From Curtobacterium sp. MCBD17_032 (GTDB taxonomy: Bacteria > Actinomycetota > Actinomycetes > Actinomycetales > Microbacteriaceae): DNA of 64,000 nt. The stretch is from the NCBI RefSeq assembly GCF_003234855.1, contig NZ_QKTO01000008.1:46365-110364 (forward strand), written 5' to 3'. Below the pieces are notes generated by a model. That model was not told the origin of the DNA and searched no databases. It was given only the letters and a program-made list of their open reading frames with translations. Shown here piece after piece: positions 39,514-48,715 of the stretch; the first letter of the stretch is position 1, and each line of letters starts with the position of its first letter. A program made the position numbers and the translations under genes.

Positions 39514-40388
39514 GCACCCACCCGGCGGAGCTTGGCGAGGGGTGCCTCCTCGCCGGGGAAGATGCGCTTGACCCCGTCGCCCATCGCGGTCTCGATGATC
39601 CGGATGTCGCGGACCAGCGTGCGGAGGCCGTGCGGCTCGAGCGAGGCCGCGTGGTCGGAGCCCCACATCGTCCGGTCGAGTGTGATGTGCCGTTCGACCG
39701 CGGTGGCCCCGAGCGCGACGGCCGCCAGGGAGATCTGCAGACCCGGCTCGTGCCCGGAGTAGCCGACCGGCACGCCCGCGTAGGCGTAGCGCGTCGCGAG
39801 GGTGTCGATCATGCGGAGGTTCGCCTCCTCCGGCGGGAGCGGGTACGTCGAGGTGGCGTGCATGAGCACGAGCCGCTCCGTCCCGAGGGTCGACACCGCG
39901 CGGTCGATCTGGTCGAGCGTCGACATGCCCGTCGACAGGATCACCGGCTTGCCGGTCGCGGCGACGGCGTTGAGCATCCCGAGGTCGGTGACCGTCGCCG
40001 AGGCGATCTTTTACGCCACGACGTTGAGGTCCTCGAGGAACGCGACCGACGGCTCGTCCCACGGCGAGGCGAACCAGTCCAGCCCGCGGAGGGTCGCGTG
40101 GTCGCCGATCTCGATGTACTGGTCGCGGTCGAACTCGACGCGGTACCGGTAGTCCAGGTAGGTCATCTCGCCCCACGGCGTGCTGCGCGGCATCGTCTTC
40201 ATGTGCTCGGGCGTGGAGATCTCCGGCGTGCGCTTCTGGAACTTCACCGCCTGCATCCCGGCGTCGGCCGCGACGTCGATGAGCTGCTTGGCGATCTCGA
40301 CGTCGCCGTTGTGGTTGAGGCCGATCTCGCCGATGAGGTAGGCGGGGTTCCCGGCGCCGATGGTGGACATGCCGATGCGGACGCTCAT
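39510..40388 (-). pseudogene. neuB: N-acetylneuraminate synthase-like gene interrupted by an in-frame TAA
   Basis: NeuB-family enzymes condense phosphoenolpyruvate with a hexosamine to give a nonulosonic acid. The frame reads 125 codons, then TAA at 40011-40013, then 166 codons in the same frame. The family motif AYKIAS appears as A-stop-KIAS, so one base change from a Tyr codon explains it. The rest is intact: YLIGEIGLNHNGDVEIAKQ, AVKFQKR, KPVILSTGMSTLDQI, GYSGHEPGLQ, ERHITLDRTMWGSDHAASLEP. No C-terminal SAF (antifreeze-like) domain is present. A downstream restart is possible at ATG 39977. ATG 40388 overlaps the neuA stop. Confidence 0.9.
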
Positions 40389-41212
40389 GGTGCCCCGTTC
40401 TCCGCGGCGGGAGCGCCAGCGGGATGGGGGTCGGTGGGGTCGTGCTCTGTGGGCGCGTGCTCTGCGAGGGCGTGCTCTGCGGGAACGGAGTGCGGCGCAA
40501 CGGTCGTGGGCTCGGTGGCGTCCTGTCCGGCGGCGGGCTCCACCAGCGGCGCGAGTGCTGCGGCGAGATCCAGGTCGTGGACGTCGTCGATGTCGATCGC
40601 GGTCCGCGCCGGGACGACCGCCAGTTCGACCCGACCGAAGAACCGGTGCCGCGCCGCCCGGAAGCCGTCGACGCGCATCGCGTAGAAGGCGCCCGTCTCC
40701 CGGTACTCGGGGTCCCGGTCCTGCCGGCGCGGGCGCGTCGCGGCGTCGTGGTTCACGGCGACTGCCGATCCGTCCGCCGCGGTGCGTCAGAGGAACGCGT
40801 GTGACGGTGCCGCGGCGAGCACCGCGTCGGCGGCGCCGGTGAGGACCCGCTCGACCGCGCGGTCGATGTCGACGGGGTCGGTGAAGGGGGAGGTGGCCTG
40901 CAGGAAGACGAGCACCTCCGGTGTGCCGGTGTCGGGTTCGGTGGTGAACGCGTCGAGGGCGTGCAGGAGCGCGGACTCGGAGGAGGCCTCGTCGCCGGCG
41001 AGGTCGACCGGTCGGCGGACCACCCGGGCACCCGCCGCGACCGCCTCGCCCGCGATGGCGTCGCCGTCCGTGCTGACGATGACCGCATCGACCGTCCGGG
41101 CGGCCCGGGCGACTGCGACCGACCGCGCGACGAGCGAGCGTCCGGCGACCTCGCGGAGGTTCTTGCCGGGGATGCCCTTCGATCCCGCCCGTGCCGGGAT
41201 CACCGCGAGCAC
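40385..41212 (-). pseudogene. neuA: Acylneuraminate cytidylyltransferase interrupted by an in-frame TGA
   Basis: NeuA-type enzymes activate nonulosonic acids as CMP-sugars. 141 codons from GTG 41212, then TGA at 40787-40789, then 133 codons in the same frame. The first part holds VIPARAGSKGIPGKNLREVAG and LQATSPFTDPVDIDRAV. The second part holds NHDAATRPRRQDRDPEYRET, GAFYAMRVDGFRAARHRFFG and AIDIDDVHDLDLA. The stop falls where relatives have Trp (FLW becomes FL-stop). The C-terminus has a low-complexity tail of about 60 residues. Upstream, a TACGTT hexamer points to an ATG at 41229 that is one base out of frame, so the 5' end may be damaged as well. Confidence 0.88.
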
Positions 41213-41343
41213 GCGGAGGGAGGGCTCATGCTGGGAAACGTAGGGAGCGGTGGTGACGCCGAGGGGAACGACAGGGGGACGGGCGACGAACCGTTCCGGA
41301 AGCGGGTCGGGCCGCCACGTCCGATCGCCCCGGCGACGCTCGT

Positions 41344-41349
41344 CTATGG
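41344..41349 (+). promoter_or_regulatory. -10 element of the P-loop kinase gene
   Basis: TATGGT, then 7 nt, then ATG 41357; no ribosome binding site in register. Confidence 0.4.
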
Positions 41350-41356
41350 TCGGGGG

Positions 41357-41941
41357 ATGCTCGGAGCCGACGACGTCCTCGACCCGCCGCCCCGACGTGT
41401 CCTGGTGGCGGGTACCGCGGGCGTCGGCAAGACCACCGTCGCCGGACGCATCGCGCGGGCCATCGGTGCTCCGCACACCGAGATCGACGGGCTCTACCAC
41501 GGTCCTGGATGGACGGTCCGGCCGACCTTCGTACAGGAGGTCGACGCGTTCACGTCTGCACCGGCGTGGGTGACCGAGTGGCAGTACCGGTCGGTGCGGG
41601 CGCTCCTCGTCGACCGCGCGGACACCCTGGTGTGGCTGGACCTGCCGAAGCCGGTGGCGTTCTGGCGGCTGCTGCGGAGGACGGTCCGACGCCGACTCCA
41701 GCGGACGGAGCTGTGGAACGGCAACGTCGAGCCCCCGCTGTGGACCTTCGTCACCCGTCGCGAGCACATCCTGCGGTGGGGGATCGCGACGCGGAACGAG
41801 ACGCGCAGGCGGGTGCCGGCGCTCGCCGACTCGGCGCCGCACCTCCGCATCGTCCGTTTGCGGTCGCAGCGGGAGGCCGAGCGCTTCGTCGACCGCCTGC
41901 AGGCCGGCACCGAATACAATCGTCGGCGTCCGCCTCCGTAG
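41357..41941 (+). CDS. Adenylate kinase-like P-loop ATPase overlapping tRNA-Arg
   Basis: 194 aa. Walker A VAGTAGVGKTTVAGRIARAI, then IDGLYHGPGW and WVTEWQYRSVRALLVDRAD, the pattern of the small topology-modulation/FlaR-like kinases; WLDLPKPVAFWRLLRRTVRRR gives the basic lid. Substrate unknown. The stop codon TAG (41939-41941) lies inside the tRNA gene that starts at 41932, so the last three codons and the tRNA 5' end share DNA. Confidence 0.85.
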   Translation: MLGADDVLDPPPRRVLVAGTAGVGKTTVAGRIARAIGAPHTEIDGLYHGPGWTVRPTFVQEVDAFTSAPAWVTEWQYRSVRALLVDRADTLVWLDLPKPVAFWRLLRRTVRRRLQRTELWNGNVEPPLWTFVTRREHILRWGIATRNETRRRVPALADSAPHLRIVRLRSQREAERFVDRLQAGTEYNRRRPPP

Positions 41942-42004
41942 CTCAGTGGATAGAGCAGGTGGTTTCTACCCACCGTGCCGCGGGTTCGATTCCTGCCGGG
42001 GGCA
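41932..42004 (+). tRNA. tRNA-Arg (anticodon TCT)
   Basis: Acceptor GCCTCCG pairs with CGGGGGC (one G-T pair). D-arm GCTCAGTGGATAGAGC, anticodon arm GGTGG-TTTCTAC-CCACC with TCT, T-arm GCGGGTTCGATTCCTGC, discriminator A. CCA is not encoded. Reads AGA/AGG, which are rare codons in this GC-rich genome. Confidence 0.95.
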
Positions 42005-42007
42005 CCG

Positions 42008-42050
42008 ACGACGAAGGCCGCCACCCAGTCCGGGTGGCGGCCTTCGTCGT
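42008..42050 (+). terminator. Terminator after tRNA-Arg
   Basis: 19-bp perfect stem (ACGACGAAGGCCGCCACCC and complement) with a 5-nt loop, starting 3 nt after the tRNA. Confidence 0.85.
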
Positions 42051-42078
42051 GACGTCGGCGCTCAGCTCGTCCGTCGGG

Positions 42079-43143
42079 TCACTCGTCGTCGTCCGCGCGT
42101 CGACGCAGTTCACTGGCGCTGACCGGGTTCGCGTACGAGGCGGCCGACGGCGCAGCGACGTCGTCCCCCTGGTCGTCGCGGACCTGGTCGCCGTCGAGCG
42201 AGCGGCCGTCGCGGGGAGCGGGGAGGTCGTTCCGTGCGGGCTGCTCGTTCCGCTGGGCGGGGGAGCGGTCCGCGGAGCCCGAACGGCTCGGGGTGTCGAT
42301 CCGGACGTCGTCGACCGCGTCGTCGTTGTCCGTGTCGCGGGAAGCCGACCACCCGGGCGCCGTGGCGGCGGGCGTCGGAGCGGGGGCCCGGAACGCGGGG
42401 GATCCGAGCGTCGGGCGGATCGGTGTCGTCTCGCCCTCTGAGTACGGGCGGGTGGCGTTGTCCGAGATCGGCACGGTCGCGTCCTGGCCGCTCTGGGAGG
42501 GGCTCGGGCTGGCCGGGACCACGCTGGGCTGCGCCGGACGGAGAGAGGTGGTCGTCGGCGTGGGAGCCGGTTCGGGCGACCGGGACGCGTCGACCTTGTC
42601 GGCGTTCCACTCCTGCTGCCGCTTGATGAGGTCGGCGTCCGGGTCGGGTGCGTCGAACTTCCACCGTTCCAGGTCGCTCTTGAAGAGCTTGCGTGCCCGG
42701 TTCGGCCGCGCCTGCCACTCGAGCATCCGGTCACGGAACTCGGCGAGCGAGGTGTCCGCCTGGGAGGTGAAGGTGGAGGAGTTCTTCTTGATGTCCGCGA
42801 TCTCGTGCTGGGCCCAGTCCGCGGCGATCGGTGCGCCGGCGATCGGGAGCAGGCGCAGGCGGATGTCGGCGTCCTCCGCCAGGTGGTCGGCGTAGGCGCG
42901 CTCGTCATGTCCGAGCGATCCCCAGTCGGAGGCCTTGCGCGCCGCGGACACGAGCGCGGCGACGGCGGCGTTCCGCGACTCCCGCTCCTGGTGGGCCACG
43001 ACGCGCTTGGCGGCACCGCGGCCGATCAGCGCGGCGATGATGCCCGCCACGATGATCGCGACGAAGGGGATGACCGCCCCCGACAGCACGCGCCAGCCCG
43101 TGTCGGACGAGGTCCAGTCGATCAGGTCGTTCCACCACTGCAT
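42079..43143 (-). CDS. Membrane-anchored hypothetical protein with a long disordered tail
   Basis: 354 aa. One N-terminal membrane helix (VLSGAVIPFVAIIVAGIIAALI, about residues 19-41), then a helical region to about residue 185 (RESRNAAVAALVSAARKASDW, ISSTFTSQADTSLAEFR-like), then about 170 residues rich in Pro/Ser/Thr/Asp with no fold. Likely a cytoplasmic-facing structural or regulatory protein. Family not recognised. Start ATG 43143 lies 6 nt after a TACGGT hexamer. Confidence 0.8.
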   Translation of the reverse strand: MQWWNDLIDWTSSDTGWRVLSGAVIPFVAIIVAGIIAALIGRGAAKRVVAHQERESRNAAVAALVSAARKASDWGSLGHDERAYADHLAEDADIRLRLLPIAGAPIAADWAQHEIADIKKNSSTFTSQADTSLAEFRDRMLEWQARPNRARKLFKSDLERWKFDAPDPDADLIKRQQEWNADKVDASRSPEPAPTPTTTSLRPAQPSVVPASPSPSQSGQDATVPISDNATRPYSEGETTPIRPTLGSPAFRAPAPTPAATAPGWSASRDTDNDDAVDDVRIDTPSRSGSADRSPAQRNEQPARNDLPAPRDGRSLDGDQVRDDQGDDVAAPSAASYANPVSASELRRRADDDE

Positions 43144-43149
43144 GCGCGT

Positions 43150-43155
43150 ACCGTA
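43150..43155 (-). promoter_or_regulatory. -10 element of the membrane-anchored protein gene
   Basis: TACGGT on the minus strand followed by 6 nt and ATG 43143; leaderless layout. Confidence 0.45.
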
Positions 43156-43227
43156 CTTCCGGATCGGGCGGGTCCCGGGGAGGACAGGCGGACGGGACGC
43201 ACATCCGCGTCCGACCCCGCCGGCACC

Positions 43228-43283
43228 AGCGCGACGTCACCGACGCGTGGTCACCGACGCGTGGTCACCAGCGCGGTGTCACC
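43228..43283. repeat. Four tandem 14-bp repeats covering a stop codon
   Basis: Units at 43228, 43242, 43256 and 43270. The two central units are identical (GACGCGTGGTCACC); the outer ones vary. The last unit contains the stop codon of the minus-strand gene ending at 43279. Confidence 0.75.
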
Positions 43284-43545
43284 AGCGGAGGGTGTCGACC
43301 GCGTCCTCGGCGTTCCACACGTTCGGGAGTTCGACGAACCGCCGCTCGGCAGCGACGTAGCGACGAGCCCGGTACGCGGTACCCCCGGCCACGTCGACCC
43401 GGTCGACGTAGCCCACGATCTCCCCGTTCGCCCGGGTGACGCGGCTGAGGTCGTCGCGGACGTCGAGGATCCGCAGGTCGCCCCGCGACCGCGCCGTCGG
43501 GCGGGGCGGGTGGATGCTGAGCCGGGCGTCCGTCGTGGACTGCAT
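43279..43545 (-). CDS. Small hypothetical protein
   Basis: 88 aa, ATG 43545 with a strong AGGAGG upstream. The core (DLRILDVRDDLSRVTRANGEIVGYVDRVD then YRARRYVAAERRFVEL) looks like a small beta protein. No family recognised. The longer frame back to 43707 has no ribosome binding site. Its stop is embedded in a 14-bp tandem repeat. Confidence 0.75.
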   Translation of the reverse strand: MQSTTDARLSIHPPRPTARSRGDLRILDVRDDLSRVTRANGEIVGYVDRVDVAGGTAYRARRYVAAERRFVELPNVWNAEDAVDTLRW

Positions 43546-43699
43546 GTGGGCCTCCTGGTCGGGCGATCTGGGACGACCGTACGGCCGACCACCGACACGC
43601 CGGAGGGGTGGGGACCCCGGTGGGGAACACCGATCGGTAGCCCGCGTGTTGTGGACGGGAGTCAAGCAGGCGCTCTCCGGAGCCAGGAAGGGAGTCCTC

Positions 43700-44227
43700 A
43701 TGACCACGTTCGTCCTCGCCGGTGGCTGTTTCTGGTGTCTCGACGCCGTCTACCGCACGCTCCAGGGCGTGCAGGACGTCGTGTCCGGGTACATCGGCGG
43801 CCACGACCCGCACCCCACCTACGAGCAGGTGTGCACCGGGACGACCGGTCACGCCGAGGCGGTGGCGGTCACCTTCGACGAGGCGGTCCTCCCGGCGGAC
43901 GTCGTGCTCGACGTCTTCTTCACCCTCCACGACCCGCGGCAGCTCGACCGCCAGGGCGCGGACGTCGGGACGCAGTACCGCTCCGCGGTGTTCCCGGCTG
44001 ACGACGACCAGCGTGCCCTGTTCGAGCGGGCGATCGAGCGTGCCTCGGACATCTGGGACGGTGGCGTCGTCACGACGATCGAGCCGCTCGGTGCCTTCCA
44101 CCGCGCCGAGGAGCACCACCAGGACTTCTTCGCGAAGAACCCGGGTCAGGGCTACTGCCTCGCCGTCGCGCTGCCCAAGGTCAACAAGGTGCGCAAGGCG
44201 TACGGTCAGTACATCCTGGCGTCCTGA
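43700..44227 (+). CDS. msrA: Peptide-methionine (S)-S-oxide reductase
   Basis: Repairs oxidised methionine using a catalytic Cys. 175 aa, ATG 43700 with AAGGGAG upstream. Motif AGGCFWCLDAVY holds the nucleophile, followed by GYIGGHDPHPTYEQVCTGTTGHAEAV, FFTLHDPRQLDRQGADVGTQYRS and the C-terminal Cys in GQGYC. No msrB is adjacent. Confidence 0.96.
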   Translation: MTTFVLAGGCFWCLDAVYRTLQGVQDVVSGYIGGHDPHPTYEQVCTGTTGHAEAVAVTFDEAVLPADVVLDVFFTLHDPRQLDRQGADVGTQYRSAVFPADDDQRALFERAIERASDIWDGGVVTTIEPLGAFHRAEEHHQDFFAKNPGQGYCLAVALPKVNKVRKAYGQYILAS

Positions 44228-44264
44228 CGGAGGGGCGCCGGGGCCACGAGGAGGTGGTCGGAGG

Positions 44265-44486
44265 ATGACGAACGACACGATGTCGGACACGACGACGGGG
44301 ACCTGGGTCGCCGTCGGTCCGGCCGGAGCGGTGGGCACGATCCACCGCGCGGCCGACGGGTTCCGGGTGGAGCTCTACGGACGGCGCGGTCCAGGCGGGA
44401 CGTACCCGACACTCCAGTCGGCGAAGGGTGCGGTCCACAAGGCGATGGGTCCGCTCGCGGATCGGCCGGAGTTCCACCAGCACTGA
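44265..44486 (+). CDS. Small hypothetical protein downstream of msrA
   Basis: 73 aa. ATG 44265, GAGGAGG 10 nt upstream and a second GGAGG directly before it. Sequence GTWVAVGPAGAVGTIHRAADGFRVELYGRRGPGGTYPTLQSAKGAVHKAM suggests a single small beta-beta-alpha unit. Function not recognised. Probably cotranscribed with msrA (37 nt apart). Confidence 0.7.
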   Translation: MTNDTMSDTTTGTWVAVGPAGAVGTIHRAADGFRVELYGRRGPGGTYPTLQSAKGAVHKAMGPLADRPEFHQH

Positions 44487-44512
44487 CCGAGCGGACCGCT
44501 GACGCGGAGCTC

Positions 44513-44570
44513 GACCGGGAGGCCCGGATCACCTTCCCTGCACAGGGACCGTGGTCCGGGCCTCCTGTCC
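44513..44570. terminator. Imperfect hairpin of the palindrome family
   Basis: GGAGGCCCGGATCAC pairs with GTGGTCCGGGCCTCC with one mismatch, enclosing a second small stem (TCCCTG/CAGGGA). It lies between the small gene and the SSB gene. Confidence 0.6.
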
Positions 44571-44624
44571 ACAGATCGCTCCTACGCCGCCGACGCGGGC
44601 GGGTCGGCGACCGACGATCGGTGC

Positions 44625-45341
44625 ATGAACGACACGATCACGGTCTGCGGCATCGTCGCCACCGAACCCCGCCACCTCGGCACCGAGACGGGCATCGCCA
44701 TCACGAGCATGCGCCTCGCCTCGCCGTCGCGCCGCTGGGACCGCGGCACGTCCAGCTGGGCCAACGGCCCCACGAACTGGTACACCGTCACGGCGTTCCG
44801 GTCGCTCGCCGCCAACGTCCACAAGTCCGTCAAGAAGGGCGACCGCATCGTCGTGACCGGACGCGTCCGGATCCGGAACTGGGAGCGCGACGGGCGTGGC
44901 GGCACCTCCGTCGAGGTCGACGCCGAAGCGATCGGTCACGACCTGGCGTGGGGCATCAGCAACTGGATCCGCGTGCCGCGCCACGTGAACGACTCGCCGA
45001 CCGGACACGGTCCAGGAGCGCCGGGGCCGACCGTCGACCCGCAGACCGGTGAGGTCGCCGAGCACCTCCGGACGGACGCGGAGCGGGCGCAGGTGGTGCC
45101 CGACGAGCACGAGGTCGGCCACGGTCACGACCTGGAACCCGACGCACACCCGGACGCCCTCACGCCGGGTCCGGGCCTCCACGCTCCGGACGAGCCGTCC
45201 CCCGCGGCGTCCGGTGCGCCCCGGTTCGTCCCGACGGGCGATGCCTTCGAGTCCGCCGCGTTCGAGGACGGGGACCCGGACGACCCGGACGATCCCGACG
45301 ATCCCGACGGCATCGGCGCAGACCCGCGTGCCGCAGCGTGA
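44625..45341 (+). CDS. Single-stranded DNA-binding protein, accessory paralogue
   Basis: 238 aa. The OB-fold occupies residues 1-110 (ITVCGIVATEPRHLGTETGIAI, NWYTVTAFRSLAANVHKSVKKGDRIVVTGRVRIRNW). The tail is long, acidic and Pro-rich with a DPDD repeat near its end, and lacks the canonical DDDIPF-type tip. It is distant from rpsF/rpsR, so it is not the housekeeping ssb. It may act in repair or DNA uptake. Confidence 0.9.
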   Translation: MNDTITVCGIVATEPRHLGTETGIAITSMRLASPSRRWDRGTSSWANGPTNWYTVTAFRSLAANVHKSVKKGDRIVVTGRVRIRNWERDGRGGTSVEVDAEAIGHDLAWGISNWIRVPRHVNDSPTGHGPGAPGPTVDPQTGEVAEHLRTDAERAQVVPDEHEVGHGHDLEPDAHPDALTPGPGLHAPDEPSPAASGAPRFVPTGDAFESAAFEDGDPDDPDDPDDPDGIGADPRAAA

Positions 45342-45413
45342 GCGCGGCGCGGTACAGGAGCGTGGGCGGTCCGGTCGAGGCGCCTGGACGACGTGCCTGA
45401 GACGTTCGGCTCG

Positions 45414-45490
45414 GACGCCGGACGCCGGACGCCGGACGCCGGACGCCGGACGCCGGACGCCGGACGCCGGACGCCCGACGCCCGACGCCG
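45414..45490 (+). repeat. Tandem 7-bp repeat GACGCCG, about eleven units
   Basis: Seven perfect copies of GACGCCG from 45414, then slightly changed units (GACGCCC twice, GACGCCG, GACGCGA). It is intergenic between the convergent SSB and secreted-protein genes. The unit is not a multiple of three, so length changes would frameshift any overlapping frame. Likely slippage-prone. Confidence 0.85.
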
Positions 45491-45565
45491 GACGCGACGG
45501 CGCCCGGCCCCGACGGCGACGGATGCGTCGACACGGGACCGGGCGGCGTGGTCAGCGAGGAGCGG

Positions 45566-46282
45566 TCACCACCGCTGCGCGATCATCGCGATGCCGGCCA
45601 CCTCGGTCGTGTCCCAGTTGCCGTTGCGCGGCAGCCCGGTGACCCGTCCGTCGATGACGAAGTTCGCGCCCTGGATCTTCGGGCTGTTCGTCTGCCGTGC
45701 CTTGAGGCCGTGGAACGAGAAGTTCGTGTTCCACTTGCCGACGAGTCCGGTGTTCTTGGGGGTGTCACCCACCGTGATGGCGATGTCGTTGACCTGGGAG
45801 TGCACGACGTCACCGTTGAGTCGGGCGTTGGCCTCTGCGTTGAAGAAGAACCGACCCTGGAGCTTCATGTCGATCGTCCCCACGGTCTTGCCCTTGAGCA
45901 TGATCGCGGCGACGTTGTTCTTGTACCAGCGGAGCCCGACGGCCTGCTTCGCGTGCGACGCGGCGCTCATGTAGCCGTACGTGAACTTGCCGTTCTGCAC
46001 GCGCTCCCAGATGAACCGCGGCTGACCCTTGCTCTCGGGGGAGCCCGTGTCGGACTGGATGCCCACGGACAGGGCGTTGTTGTGCGCGTCGTGCACGTTG
46101 ATGTACGACGAGTAGCCCGTCCCGGACCCCTTCTCGACGAGGAACGCGGTGTAGATGAGGTACGGCTTGCCGTGTGCGGCCGGTCCGGCCATCGCGGGAG
46201 CCGCGGGCGCCACGAGGGCGACGGCGAGGGCGGTCGCGCCGACGAGCGGCAGTGCGAGTCGGCGGAGGCGTTCCTTGAGCAT
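45566..46282 (-). CDS. Secreted protein of unknown family
   Basis: 238 aa, ATG 46282 with AGGA upstream. Clear Sec signal peptide: basic start MLKERLRR, hydrophobic core LALPLVGATALAVALVA, cleavage after APAMA. The mature part (about 205 aa) is rich in strands and aromatic residues (KPYLIYTAFLVEKGSGTGYSSY, RFIWERVQNGKFTYGYMSA, NWDTTEVAGIAMIAQRW), without Cys, repeats or a known catalytic motif. Probably an extracellular beta-sandwich protein. I cannot name the family. Confidence 0.85.
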   Translation of the reverse strand: MLKERLRRLALPLVGATALAVALVAPAAPAMAGPAAHGKPYLIYTAFLVEKGSGTGYSSYINVHDAHNNALSVGIQSDTGSPESKGQPRFIWERVQNGKFTYGYMSAASHAKQAVGLRWYKNNVAAIMLKGKTVGTIDMKLQGRFFFNAEANARLNGDVVHSQVNDIAITVGDTPKNTGLVGKWNTNFSFHGLKARQTNSPKIQGANFVIDGRVTGLPRNGNWDTTEVAGIAMIAQRW

Positions 46283-46453
46283 GTCCTGATCCTCTCGAGT
46301 GGTCGTGCGACCGTGCCCGCGGTTGACGGGCGCAGTCACGGTACGTCCGAGTTCGCGGATGCAACACCCCCCGTGCGGGTCGCGGCGCACCGCGGACGGA
46401 TCCACCCGGCGGCGAGGCGGACCTCGGGGGGCGCGGGCGTGACGCCGCATCGG

Positions 46454-46459
46454 TAGACT
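46454..46459 (+). promoter_or_regulatory. -10 element of ettA
   Basis: TAGACT, 9 nt before ATG 46469; transcription would start within 0-3 nt of the ATG. Confidence 0.5.
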
Positions 46460-46468
46460 CGGAGCGAT

Positions 46469-48154
<1,686 letters not shown>

Positions 48155-48159
48155 TCCGC

Positions 48160-48642
48160 GTGGCGAGACTGCACGCACCGGTCCGCATCCGCTGGAGCGA
48201 CATCGACGCCTACGGGCACGTGAACAACTCCGCGATGCTCCGGCTGCTCGAAGAAGCACGCGTGCTGGCGTTCTGGGCGCCGGACCCCGACGAGGTCGAC
48301 GAGTCGGGGTCCGCGCCGGAGCCGGTGATCGACGGGCGTCCGGGTTCCGGGACGATGACGGTCATCGCGGCGCAGCGGCTCGAGTACCTGGCGTCGACGC
48401 CGTACTTCCGCCGACCGCTCGACATCCAGCTGTGGATCGGGCGGATCGGTGGGGCGAGCCTCGACATCTCGTACGAGGTCTGGTCGCCCGTGGGACACGA
48501 GCCGGCGGAGCTGTACACGCGTGCCACGACGGCGCTCGTCCTCGTGGACGCGACGACCAACCGGCCACGTCGACTCACCGAAGCCGAGCGAGCGGCATGC
48601 CAGCCGTACATCGAGCCGCCCGTGCAGTTCTCCCGGCCGTGA
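48160..48642 (+). CDS. Acyl-CoA thioesterase, single hotdog (4HBT family)
   Basis: 160 aa, GTG 48160, 5 nt after ettA. HAPVRIRWSDIDAYGHVNNSAMLRLLEEAR carries the 4HBT active-site Asp; RLEYLASTPYFRRPLDIQLWIGRIGGASL is the second hotdog block. Hydrolyses acyl-CoA thioesters; the specific acyl group is unknown. Cotranscribed with ettA, as often seen in this group. Confidence 0.9.
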   Translation: MARLHAPVRIRWSDIDAYGHVNNSAMLRLLEEARVLAFWAPDPDEVDESGSAPEPVIDGRPGSGTMTVIAAQRLEYLASTPYFRRPLDIQLWIGRIGGASLDISYEVWSPVGHEPAELYTRATTALVLVDATTNRPRRLTEAERAACQPYIEPPVQFSRP

Positions 48643-48685
48643 CCCCGGTCGGGTGCTGACCAGCTCCGCTGGGCCAGGCGCCGCT

Positions 48686-48713
48686 GCAGGCCCCGCTCCT
48701 CGAGCGGGGCCTG
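48686..48713. terminator. Bidirectional terminator between convergent thioesterase genes
   Basis: 12-bp perfect stem (GCAGGCCCCGCT and complement) with a 4-nt loop, between stops at 48642 and 48716. Confidence 0.75.
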
Positions 48714-48715
48714 CT

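Noticed and set aside
40787..40789. TGA read as Trp or selenocysteine
   Set aside because: Many genes here end in TGA, and no SECIS-like hairpin or adjacent selenium gene is visible; simple mutation is the economical reading.
45414..45490. Possible CRISPR array
   Set aside because: Units are 7 bp without spacers and no cas genes are present; it is a simple tandem repeat.
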